A stretch of DNA of 64,000 nt, from the NCBI GenBank assembly GCA_039545275.1, contig BCHS01000015.1, forward strand, positions 254,764-318,763, read 5' to 3'. Below, in pieces: positions 48,601 through 58,966 of the stretch. The notes beneath the pieces are model-generated. The model searched no databases. It saw only the letters and a list, made by a program, of their open reading frames with translations, and was not told the DNA's origin. Made by a program: the position numbers and the translations under genes. Position 1 is the first letter of the stretch. Every line of letters begins with the position of its first letter. This stretch comes from Pseudomicrostroma phylloplanum. Lineage: Eukaryota > Basidiomycota > Exobasidiomycetes > Microstromatales.

Positions 48601-48678
48601 TTACCCATTGTCTCACTGGTGTACACACCAATTGTTCTGCAGGCCGTCGTGGTGACATCGCTTGTAGTCGTCGCCTGA
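45631..48678 (+). CDS. GAA1: GPI transamidase subunit Gaa1 with long acidic N-terminal extension
   Basis: Exons 45631-47345, 47420-47987 and 48067-48678 give 964 aa. Residues ~215-255 hold a basic stretch and the first membrane helix (FLRPALIIAALILLALLPAP). They are followed by the lumenal M28 peptidase-like domain: ENALQPGQANVYW, DYISSKLLEFGLDPHTQQYD, VIIAASWLSRWDG, KDIIFVFSDGYMEGMQAW. Then come GIHGLFQRFHVDAITVYAS and LLERLHHSQFFYLL, classical Gaa1 blocks, and several C-terminal membrane helices. Gaa1 binds the GPI lipid and brings it to the transamidase that attaches GPI anchors in the ER. Yeast and human Gaa1 are ~615-620 aa. The additional ~215 N-terminal residues are Arg/Ser-rich, then strongly acidic (runs of Glu near 46060-46095). 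This part would face the cytosol. Confidence 0.93.
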
Positions 48679-48829
48679 AACGAAGCGGAGCGGAGCGGTG
48701 TGAATGAATATAGAAGAATACAACGCATGTCTTGCCTCTGTGTGAAAGAGTATGCGTGGCTAATAGTACAATTTGTGAGCTCTGCAGAGCCATCCTCCCT
48801 CTATCTTTGCCCCCTTTTGTAGAGCTGAC

Positions 48830-49532
48830 TCAGTAGTCCTCTGCTGGCTCCTTGTGCATGTACAAGTCAATGGCGGCCGAGAAGGCTGCGAATGCTGCGC
48901 CTCCTGCAACGATGGCCTGGGGTCCGGAGTTGCGAGCGAGGATGCCGCCTGCTGCGAAGCCTGCCGTGACGGGATTCACAATGTCGTTCTTTGCCCTGTA
49001 CTGTGAGCGAGGAGGCAAAAGAGAGAAGAGACGCAGTCAAGGTGAGCCTACTGAGGCAGGGTTTCAAGAGCGCTAGACGTCTCTCTTGAGGCGCTGCTGT
49101 ACTCACGGCCTCTATACAGCACTCGATTCCCGCATACAGTGCTCCCACTTTCCCAAACCCTTTTGCGCTCCTATACATGTTCTTCCCCGTCTCCCTAAAG
49201 AATTGCCCCGTCTGCTGCATCGTCGTCAACTCGGGCGGGGGCGGCATCCCAGGCTGAGCAGCCATAGCCGCGGCCTGTAGATTACTCCTGCGCATGGGGT
49301 CATCCACTGCGAAGCTGGCCGATACGAGGGAGAAGAGGCCTCCCAGTCCAAAACCTGCCACGCCGGAGAGGGCGCATTTGGCGGGACAGGACTCCATGAA
49401 GCCCGATGTGAGCTTGGAGTAGTACTGGATCTGCGCGAGATTGGCACGATCCTCGTCGGTTGTGCCTGGAGGAAGGGGCTCCTTGCCGGGGAGATATATG
49501 GGGCAGAGGCCTGGGATGGACAGGCCTGACAT
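48830..49532 (-). CDS. TIM22: Mitochondrial inner-membrane translocase subunit Tim22
   Basis: Exons 49532-49107 and 49000-48830 on the minus strand give 198 aa. The N-terminus has the family signature [18 protein letters not shown], then a twin-Cys segment ([19 protein letters not shown]) in the first membrane span. Later come [40 protein letters not shown] and [20 protein letters not shown]. Tim22 is the channel of the carrier translocase that inserts multi-span proteins into the inner membrane. The frame remains open upstream to another ATG at 49757, which would add 75 Arg/Pro-rich residues. I prefer 49532: the signature starts right there in other Tim22 proteins, and the upstream start would leave 51 bp to the neighbouring ATG. 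Confidence 0.94.
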
Positions 49533-49808
49533 GATCGATGAAGGGAGGGGAGGAGTGGCGGGCTGTGGTTCAAGCTGGGGTATCACTGGTATCGCACCTC
49601 GGAGAGCCGTACCGGGAAGATTGGCCAAAATGTCACTGCGCGCGAGTCGAGGAGCCACACGGAAAGAGGCGCATGGCTCACTGCCCGCTCCGCCAGAGTC
49701 AGTGGGAGTCCAACACCTCCGCACAGCCGGAATCGTACGCGACCGAGCATCCCCCATTGTTCTCTAGACTAGAAAGCTCCTCGCCTCCCTCTTCCCCTTT
49801 CCAAGGTC

Positions 49809-51979
49809 ATGGATCCCTGGGCATCGCCATGGGCAGAAGAAGACGCTGCGGCGTCGTCAGCGTCCGTGCAGGATCCTCCGCCTGCCCAGTCCTCCTCTCC
49901 CACTGCCTCGCCACCCCCTCGTGCTGCCACGCCTGACATCGATCCCTGGGCAGTTCCTGCAACACCAAGAGCACCCGTAGCGGAAACGAGTGCTACAACA
50001 TCGCAGCGCTCGCCCACTGACGGCAGGAGCGCCCAGCCCTGGTCTAGCGGCTGGCGTGCAGAATCTGAGGAGCCGGCAGCAGCACCAGCCTTTCCTACCT
50101 CGCACAGTAGTGATGCACAGCAAGAGGTACCGGAGGCTCAATCTCGACCTGTAGACGACACTGCCGATCCCTGGGCTGATCCTGTACGGAATACTGCGCC
50201 AGCAGCCTCACATACCAGCGCATCGGAGGGTTGGAGGAGCGAGCCGGTAGAAGAGGGATGGCAGCCGACCGAGCATGCTGCTGTCACCTGGGGTGGCACG
50301 GGCGGGATCGGGTTGGTAGCCCAATCTGCCGGGATCGACTCTCTGAATGAGCGAAAAGCTAGCTGGTCCGCCTCGACTGCCGCTGACGTGCCGTATGCTG
50401 GCGAGCCTAAGACGGACATTGATGCTGCCTTCTCTGCCAGGTTGCGAGGGCCACAGAGGTCAGCGTCTTCTTCAGCGGCTAATGCGGCACAGCAGTCGAG
50501 CGAAGCGTGAGTGACAACCCCTCGAAGGGAGATCACAATGCTTCCCCCTTACTGACTCGGATTTTGTTGCCTTGTTTTCACAGTACATATCCAGCTTCTG
50601 CTGTCGTCGAGGACGACATCGTGCCGAAAGATGTCACGAGAGCCTCGCCTTTCTCACTCGGCAAGGCGCGAGAGACTCTCGCCTCCCTCTCAGCCAAAGC
50701 TCCTCGCCTCTCGGGTACCCCAGCCACGACGTCTTCGTTTGTCGCAGCCCCCACAGTCATCCCCTCGACGTCTGCTTCTGCCAAGAAGGCCGCCACGGAG
50801 CAAGTTCCCGTAGACCAGCAAACGCGCGGCGAAGGCTGGGAGATGAAGAAGAAGCCCGCCCCCTCTGCCCTCGCCGGCTTCGTGGGAGGTTGGATCTCTC
50901 AGAGGGGAGCAAAGGGACGCGAGGGAGAAGACTCGGACAATGTCGTCCGAGGCAATGAGGATGACTCGGAGGAGGAGGAGGAGGAAGAAGAGGAGCAGAT
51001 GAAGAAGAGAGCCCAGCAGACAAAGGGAGCAGTGATAGCGCAAGCGAATCAGCCCGATCTGCTCTTCGATGATAGTGAGATCGAGGCCGAGGGCTCCAGG
51101 AACTCATCGGCGGCGGCCGCTACTCCCGCACAGCCTTCAACGGTGGTAAGACTCTGGGGGCGATGGCGGAAACCAGCCGCCGAGGTGCAGCCTGCGCCAG
51201 CCAAGACCACGGGTGACATCGACGCCGACGGCCTGGACTGGCTCGCGAGCGCACAACCTACCGCCAGTAACCAACATCACCAGCAGCATCAGCAGCCGCC
51301 TCGGGCAACAAAGCAAAGCCAAGGCAGTATCGACGATCTCTTCGATTTCGACTCTCTCTCCGTGTCATCTACATCTACAAGTCGCGCAAAGGCTCCATTG
51401 CAGCAAGTCCTGCCTCCTCGTCCGGCCACTTCTACCCCTCCATATAGGGACGAACCTCGTACCGTCGCCCCCACCGCCGCCGCGAGCACAGCCAACAACG
51501 ACGACTGGTCCTGGCTGGACGCAGCGGCCAGTAGCAGTGTAGCCAAGCGGCCCACTTCTTCGTTTACATCACCTCCGATCCTGCGGCCTGCTTCCAACGG
51601 CCCCGCCTCGGTGCGCCCCGCCGTGCAACTCCTCCCGCAGACGAGCACTCTGAATAGGTCCGCCAGCGCGGGCAAGCGGCCAGTCCTCCTCCCACCCCCA
51701 CCGCCACCGTCCGGTCGATACAGTCCTAGCGTAGCAGGGCAGGCTGCTGCCCGTCCCTCATCTTCGTCCTCCTCTAGCTCTCCAGCACTGGCGTCGGCCT
51801 CCTCTGTGCCGACGTTCGATTTCTTGAGTACGCCTCTTCCGCCCAACAGGCCTTCGCCGACACCGAGCCGTATGAGCGCTGCACCTCCTCGACCGCCGGC
51901 TTCTTCTGCTGCGCAGCCGTCTCAGAGCCGCGGACCTATGACAAAGGACGATCTGCTCTTTTTCGAGTCGATGGGTTGA
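49809..51979 (+). CDS. Disordered protein with three DPW motifs, probable clathrin-adaptor accessory factor
   Basis: Exons 49809-50506 and 50584-51979 give 697 aa. No globular family is recognised. The N-terminus starts MDPWASPW and has further DPW motifs (DIDPWAVP, ADPWADP), the type of short peptide bound by adaptin ears. A helical segment follows (SPFSLGKARETLASLSAKAP). Then come a conserved-looking FVGGWISQRGAKG, an acidic run (50970-50998) and PDLLFDDSE, a clathrin-box-like motif. Acidic aromatic motifs (DDLFDFDSL, DDWSWLD) and the C-terminal TKDDLLFFESMG resemble ear-binding peptides. A role in clathrin or AP-mediated traffic is inference only. The stop lies 7 bp from the stop of the convergent MOSC gene. 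The start ATG is 276 bp from TIM22. Confidence 0.72.
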
Positions 51980-51986
51980 TGACACT

Positions 51987-53961
51987 TCAAGAAGGCTTTG
52001 GAGTGGCGTTCCTCTGCGCTGGGTCGGTCGTCTCGGTGACCCTGACTACGTCTCCCACTCGTATAACGCCTGGGCAGAAGGCAGCAGTGCAGTGCAACAA
52101 GATCATCAGCGCTGCTCTGACATCGTCGAGTCTCCGCGGCGTGGGAGATACGTACCTTCCTGTGCCGTGCCCTCCTTCAAGGCTGCCAAGACGCCAAAGC
52201 ATGGCTTGCCCATCTTGTTGTAAATCTCGTCGACCTGACGATACTTTTGCATTGGCTTGTAGGGAATGTGCGGATCTCTGTTGCCTGTGGAAGGGTCGAT
52301 GTTGGGGACTGTCGAGGGTACAATGGATCAGCGGGTGCGATGTGCAGTTACGACGTATCGATGTGACTCACCAAGACAACGGCCCGCTCGGGCCATGCAG
52401 CTGATTCCCAGTTTGCCCCTTCCTTTCGCCGAGTCACCGAATGGAGCTTCATCGTCACCGCGCGCTGTCTCGGCATCGAAGAGCTCCAATTCCACAAAGC
52501 CGTCCTCCTCCCATGGCGCCAAGGCCGGCATGTCGCCCGCCGGTGTCGACTTTAGGATGATGTTCGGTCGGAAGCGGGTGATTTCTAGGTTTTCTAGCTG
52601 TTCAGCTGCAAAGGCAAGCCGCGGAAGAGATGTGTCTTCGTCAGCATCTCCGACCTCCTGTACTGTACTGTCGACGGTGCTCTTCTCGCGACTCACGAGT
52701 CCAGTACTCTTTTGAGACGCTGTCAGGCACCCTGACGGCCGGGATCTCTACTTGAGCCAGCTGAGCCGCTCGGTCACTAGGGTCGATTGCTGCACTATCT
52801 GACTGGGGAGACATGGAAGGATATACGCTCTTGACTAGTGTCTGCTGCACGTGCTTGAGTGAGGCTTGGGTAGCAACGAGGAGGGGGTAGAAATCTTCGT
52901 CGTGGGACGACCGTGAGACGTGGATTCTACTGTCAGCGGACATACAGGCGATACAAGCACATAATGCATATAATGCATGGTGACTCACCTTGGTAATTCA
53001 AAGTTGGGTTGTCTCTTCTATCGTCTGGTCCCGATGGTCTATCTAGCGGTCCCTTCCTCACGAGCATCACCGACTTGCCAAAGAACTGTACGAATGAGGC
53101 CCAGCCACACATTCAGCAGCAGATACCTCGCTCATGCCTCTTTGCCCCGTCCCGCCATCTACTCACCTCGCTCAATACCTCGTTTGCCTCCTCACTGACC
53201 ACATACCCATCCACCATATGATTCCAAATACTAATCCCCTCCACCAACTCCATCTCCTCCAATTGCTCTTGCGTCGGGTCCAAATCCGTCTGCACCCTCT
53301 TTGTCCCCTTTCCCTTTTCGGTGAGGGGTACATCGATGATCAATTTCCCGCGGGAGAGGTCGATGTGAGGGACAATGAGGACCATCTTGGAGAGCTCGCG
53401 CGCGGTGCAGAACTTCTTTGAGGCTCTGTCGACGATGAGCCAGGTGCGGTCGTAGAGGAGTCCGTCGTGGGTGACTGAGAGCAGAGGAGAGAAGAGGGAG
53501 TGGAGTGGAGTGATTTGGACGGGGGCGTCAGTGCCTACGAACGAGGTCTTCCGATGGTGCTGGCAGTGGTGGCGATAGGGCTGTGGCGACTCACTTTGAG
53601 CTTCCTGGACCTGCGAGCCCTTGCATGACTTGATGGGGTGGACATAGATGGCCTGAAAACGATGGCAGGACGTATCATGGCGGACGAGAAGCAGCTGTCA
53701 GCCTCGACTCCAGCAGCACCATCAGGCGCTCCTCCTCTTCTCCTTATCCCTCCCCTCTAGGGAGTTACCAGAAAACATGCGCGAGGAGTCTCATCTCCCA
53801 GATTCTTTTCCCTCACCACTCCCTCTCCAATGGCCACTCACCTCAATCTCAATCTCCTTCTGCGGCGCAAAATACGCCGCATGGTACTTCTCCTCATTCT
53901 GGCCTGTAGCGGCAGAGACGAGGTATTGCCTTGCGGAGGAAAGGGCGTCTAGGATTGTCAT
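51987..53961 (-). CDS. MOSC-domain protein (mARC/molybdenum-cofactor-sulfurase C-terminal type)
   Basis: Eight exons on the minus strand (53961-53842, 53652-53595, 53474-53167, 53085-52989, 52894-52697, 52605-52372, 52308-52156, 52069-51987) give 416 aa. The N-terminal MOSC barrel shows IYVHPIKSCKGSQVQEAQ, THDGLLYDRTWLIVD and KFCTARELSKM. The core has FFGKSVMLVRKGP, DFYPLLVATQASL, LENLEITRFRPNIIL and LGISCMARAGRC with the candidate molybdenum-binding Cys. It closes with KPCFGVLAAL and GVIRVGDVVRV. Exon 5 uses a GAAG acceptor rather than the upstream CTGACAG, because only this choice keeps the frame and restores QDFYPLL. Such proteins bind sulfurated molybdenum cofactor and may reduce N-hydroxylated compounds; the substrate is unknown. 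Confidence 0.88.
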
Positions 53962-54297
53962 CTTTGGAAGAAGGCTCAGCCAGGAGGAGGGAGGCAGGAG
54001 AGGTGACGAGTGGTAAGAGGGAAGAGAAGAGGAGATTGACAAGGGTAATCGTCTTGGGTGAGCGGGTGGAGTCAGAGAGGGCAGCGGGCGAGTCAGTCGG
54101 TATTTGGGTGCGGGGCAACAATTTACGGAGATTGACCACATCTCCACACTCCGCCTACAGACGACTGCCTGCACGTCCACGTCCGTGCGAGGAGACGCGG
54201 GACAAGATGGGGAGCAACTCGAGGCGCAGCAGCAACCTCTACGGTGGAGTCAAGTGAATGCCATTACTATAGACGCAGGTATCCCACCGCTGACACC
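53962..54297. other. Intergenic region between MOSC gene start and MSC7 3' end
   Basis: 336 bp holding the promoter of the MOSC gene and the 3' flank of the aldehyde dehydrogenase. It is purine-rich on the plus strand between 53975 and 54090. No gene is seen. Confidence 0.45.
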
Positions 54298-56422
54298 TCA
54301 CCGCACAGCCTCGACAATGACACTCCACAATCCCCTCGCGCTCGTCGCCCAGTCCCTCGCAAAGGCAAAGTGGTGCAGCCCTCCCACAAATCCATAGCTC
54401 TCTGGTCCCACGGGATAGTCCACCGGGCCCGGAATACTCGTCCGAATCAAGGAGAAGAAGCGGTCTTCCACTAGTGCTTGAGGATAGCAGACGGCTTGCA
54501 AGCCTTCTGGACCGGCGAAGCGACCGAAGCCACTGTGCAAGCGGGAGCGAGACCGGAAGGAGATGAGAATGAGGATAGTCAGTTGCGCGAGCCTCTATCG
54601 TTATGACGCAGCACGGCATGTACTTACGAGCTCTTGGTGCCGCCAAAGGGAAGAGCTTGGTTGAGATAGCTGACAGCGAACTGCATTGGACAAAGACGTA
54701 GGGGAAGGAGAAGCTTTGCGTAAGTCCTGGGCCTCAGACTCGACCATTTCCTCTCGCGCTTTGACTCACGTCGTTGACATTGACCATCCCACTGACCATC
54801 CGACTCTTGACAAAGTCGACGTCCCTCTTGTCGTTGCCAAAGACCGACGACCCCAGTCCCATGCTCGTCCCATTGGCGACATCGACGGCTTCCTGCGTCT
54901 CTGAAAAGGCCAGGATGAGAAAGATGGGTGCAAAGAGCTCCGTCTGGGCAATGGGCATATCCGACGTGACGCCAGAGATGACCGTGGGCTGGAAGTAATG
55001 GCCTGCTGGCCACTTGGGATGCGAGAGCCTCTGCCCGCCAGTGTGGACAGTGGCGCCTCGCTTGACGGCGTCCTTGATCAACGCCTCCAGCTTGTCGAAG
55101 CCGGCGTTGCTGATCATTGCTCCAAAGTCGACGCCTTCAGTCTCGGCACCCTTTGCAGTGACATCCTCCCATCTCCCCTTGGGCGTATCCTCTAGCCACG
55201 ATCCACATCGCAGCTTCTCTGCCCGGGGTACAATGATGGCAAGCAATTGGTCCACTAGAGACTCATGAACGATGAAGCGCTCTATTCCAATGCAGTTCTG
55301 ACCAGCAGACTGGAAGACGGCTCGCATGCAGACACTGGCGATGTCCTTGACCTTTGTCGACTTGAGAAGAATTGCCGGATCCTTGCCGCCCAGTTCTAGC
55401 GTGACTGGTGTGAGATTCGTCGCAGCGTCCGCCATGACCTTTCTACCTACTCCCTCGCTTCCGATAAAAGTGACATGCTTGATGAGAGGGTGCTTGGTGA
55501 GATAGGGGGCCAGAGGAGGATGCACGAGCACGAGAGTAACGAGACTAGTGGGGAGCTTCAAGGCCTCGAGGATACGGTGTAGACATTGCACATAGTACGT
55601 AGTAGAGAAGGCGACATTCTCACTCGGCTTGACAATGACAGCATTTCCCGAGGCTAAGGCGGCTAGTATGGGCCCCAGGATGTTGTGGAATGGGTAATTC
55701 CAACTGACGCTGGCTAGCAGCACGCCCAGAGGCTTCCAGTGCACAGTCGACTTCTTGTGAGCGATGAGTAAATTACCATTAGGCCTCGACTGTGGACGCA
55801 GGGTCTTCTCTGCCGACTCAATGAGGAATTTGACTTTCGAAGAGGTCGTGAGAATCTCGCCGAAGAAAGCGTCTACAGCCTGTGAGATGCATCCCATGTG
55901 TCAGTAGCGACCTTGCATATTTTCACGACCTACTGAACTCACTGTCTTTCCAGAATCGCGGCAGGCTACCCGAACGATGATGTCTTGATCGTTTATGACC
56001 CACTCGCCGATGCTCTTCAGGAGCTTCCGTCTGATAGTCCAACTGCTGTGTTGATAGCTTTCAGCGGCCGCTGTAGCCTCCTGCAGCTTCCTGTCGATAC
56101 TGTCTGTCGTGTCGGCCTCGAATGTTCCGAGGTGGTAGCCAGTAGAGGGATCAAAGGACCGGATCTGCATACCCGCCTTGTCGCCTTGGGCAAGCACGTC
56201 GGTGGTGTCGAGGATCTTGCCCTTCCATCCTGGCTGAATTTGCAGCGGGATTGGATGAAAGACCAGGACGGGCTTCTCGTTATTAGGGGCGATGAGCTTG
56301 GGGAGGAGGTATGCGGCGATGGAGACGATGAGGGTGGGAAGGAGGAAGCGAATGTCGGCTCCGAACACTGTAGCCTGAGGATGCCACGGTGACCCGTCCG
56401 GCGAGTCGAAGATACGCTCCAT
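54298..56422 (-). CDS. MSC7: Membrane-anchored aldehyde dehydrogenase, Msc7/ALDH22-like
   Basis: Exons 56422-55943, 55879-54770, 54680-54628 and 54532-54298 on the minus strand give 625 aa. A membrane helix at residues ~25-46 (IRFLLPTLIVSIAAYLLPKL) anchors the protein, as in yeast Msc7 and plant ALDH22A1. The ALDH fold shows PLGVLLASVSWNYPFHNILG, ALASGNAVIVKPSEN, VTFIGSEGVGRKV (nucleotide site), VTLELGGKDPAILL (general-base Glu), FQSAGQNCIGIERFIV (catalytic Cys) and TELFAPIFLI. The C-terminus includes NQALPFGGTKSSGFGRFAG. The oxidised aldehyde is not known for this subfamily. The name Msc7 comes from a meiotic sister-chromatid recombination screen in yeast and does not imply a direct role. 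An upstream TTG-initiated extension was not used; ATG 56422 fits the family. Confidence 0.93.
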
Positions 56423-56720
56423 GCTGGGCGAGCGGTAGAGGGAGAAGGGGAAGTGAGTGAAGATGGTACCAGGACAGGAAGAAGCGGGAAAAGGAAGCAA
56501 CCAACACTCGCGCCTTTGCAGTCCCGCACGCGCCCATGCACTCGCTCACTCGCTGCACGCCTCGCTCCTTCCGGTCCGATGCACGCACCCACGTCGGAAG
56601 GAAGGAATAGCCGCCTGCTACCGCTACCTTTTCCTACTTCTGTGACCAATCTGCCCTTCTTCTGCCCTCAGGATACTGATCTCCGTCTCGCCTGAAGCTC
56701 TCCACGTCAATATTTGACCA

Positions 56721-58289
56721 ATGTCGCTGTTCGGAGGCTCCACATTTGGCGCCGCTCGCCCATCGACCTTTGGAGGCGGAGCGACGACCACACAGCAGTC
56801 GGCTCAGGACAAGGACATCGAGGTGTCCCAGCCGCCCACGGATGGAGTCAGCGCCCTAAGCTGGAGTCCGGTGGCAGACTTTCTTGCTGTTAGCTCGTGG
56901 GACAACAACGTGAGTATTGCAAGGGCTTCATCTGTCTCACTGCTTGATCGCCATGCTGGTCCGGACCTTGTGCTGAGATATGCACCTCCTACCTTTTCTA
57001 TTCAGGTTCGGGTGTACGGGGTGGAAAGCAATGGTACAACATCACCCAAGGCGATGTACTCACATCAAGGGCCCGTCTTGGACGTGTGTTGGTCAAAAGT
57101 GAGTCTTATTGGCGAGCGCGAGGCTCTGTACAAGTCCAGCCCAGAATGCTCATCACTCGCCGTGCTCGTGTACTTCTTCCAGGATGGTAACAAGATTATA
57201 TCGTGCGGAGCAGACAAGGCAGCCAGGCTGTACGATGTATCGACGGGGCAACAATCACAAGTGGCCGCTCATGACGCGCCCATCAAGAACCTGAGGTGGA
57301 TCGATCAGAACGGTGGGATACTCGCAACCGGAAGTTGGGACAAGACCGTGAAGGTGAGTAACAGCAGCGGAGCCAGCGCAGAGAAGCATGGTAAGCGGTC
57401 TCTCACACTGTTTCACTGCCGTTTCCTGCTATAGTACTGGGACTTGAGGCAATCGCAACCGATCGCAACCGCTCAGCTGGCGGAGAGGTGTTACACAATG
57501 GACTTTGCCTGGCCCTACTTGGTAGTGGGTTGCGCAGAGAGGAAGATCCAAGTCTTTGATCTGAGTCAGAACCCGAGCAACGCTATCATGGTGAGTCATC
57601 GAGGACGCAGCTACGTGCCGTCTGCAGCTGGCGAGTGGGTCGAGGCAGGAGCCCGTGCGCCGTCGCTGACCACGATCATGCCATGTCTCACGTGTCTTGC
57701 CATGCTTTAGACGATCGACTCGCCTTTGAAGTGGCAGACCAGAGTAGTGTCCTGCTTCCAAAGGCAAGACACACAACCGGCGCCTCCAGGATACGCTGTA
57801 GGCTCCGTCGAGGGAAGGGTAGCCATCCAATACGTGAAAGAAGAAAACAAGAAGTGAGTGCGAGGAAGCTTGTGCGTTGTCAAAGCTTCTCTGGTGGACT
57901 AACAACATTTCCTCTTCCTCGCCCCCTCCAGTCTCAACTTCTCCTTCAAGTGTCACCGCAAAGATGGTCCCACCGCCCGCGACCCACAGCAACTCTTCCC
58001 CGTAAACGCGATCAGCTTCCATCCCATCCACGGCACCTTTTCCACCGCCGGCGGGGATGGCTCCATCTCCTTTTGGGACAAGGACTCCAAGACTCGTCTC
58101 AAGACCTTCGAGTCAAAGGGCGCGCCCATCAGCGCTACCGGGTTCAATCACAACGGTACTATATTCAGCTATGCGGTCAGCTACGATTGGCACAAGGGGT
58201 GGCAGGCGGCTCCACCTGCTGGCACGCCGAATCAGATCTTCCTGCATGCTTGCAAGGACGATGAGGTCAAGAGGAGGCCGAAGAAGTAG
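56721..58289 (+). CDS. GLE2: mRNA export factor Rae1/Gle2 (WD40)
   Basis: Six exons (56721-56909, 57006-57098, 57183-57353, 57435-57590, 57711-57853, 57932-58289) give 369 aa, the usual Rae1 length. The N-terminus MSLFGGSTFGAARPSTFGGG carries FG-like motifs, then VSALSWSPVADFLAVSSWDN starts the seven-bladed propeller. Blades include YSHQGPVLDVCWSKDGNKI, CGADKAARLYD, NLRWIDQNGGILATGSWDKT, YWDLRQSQPIAT, VGCAERKIQVFDL, FPVNAISFHPIHGTFSTAGG and NHNGTIFSYAVSYDWHKGW. Rae1 docks at the nuclear pore through a GLEBS motif of Nup98/Nup116 and supports poly(A) RNA export. It shares a 298-bp divergent promoter with the aldehyde dehydrogenase. Confidence 0.97.
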
Positions 58290-58966
58290 ATGCAGGGCAG
58301 GGAAGGACGCGAAGAAGGAAAGAGAGGGGAAGGAAGGAGGGATCCTCTCTTTGTCCACTCATGTGTCGGCACTACTTGCAGACATACATACCAGTCCATG
58401 AGTAGCTCCACTACGCTCCACTGTCTGCTCGCTCGCTCGATTCCGCGAAGATCTCACTCCTGCGCTTGCTTCGACTCTCAGCCCTACCGTCCACGCCCCC
58501 GAATCTCACAAGGCTCTATTGGTGCATTTGCCCCACTCGACCTTCCTTCCCACACTACAACAGCCACCGCCCACCGCCCACCCACTCGATTTCATACTGC
58601 GTGTAGCATATAGAGACATGGCATTCCCCTTGCACGTGTGCCTGTATTGCATATGTGCGTATTTTTGGCTTTTGGCTTTTGGTCTTGTTCAAGTACAGAG
58701 GGTGACCCGGGACCCGGAACTGGCGCTTGCTTTCCCCCCAACATTCCCTCCCTTGCTGTGTTTCCTTCCTTCCCATCTGACGTTCTTTACCTCCATCATC
58801 CCAGCGTGCCTGCCTGCCTGTTCCGATCGTATTGAAGCATCTTATCCCGGCGTTTCCAGCGCTCTTCGCCCTTTGCCAAGAGACATCCTCTGCATCTCCC
58901 TTGCCTCTCTTTCCCCTGCACGCATCGCCCCCCTACCTTCCCTCTGAGCGTCTCATAAAGCGCTCC
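58290..58966. other. Convergent 3' flanks of GLE2 and the KH gene
   Basis: 677 bp without a recognisable gene. Pyrimidine-rich on the plus strand, with a short direct repeat of TTTTGGC (three copies, about 58664-58682). Open frames in it are low complexity. Confidence 0.5.
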
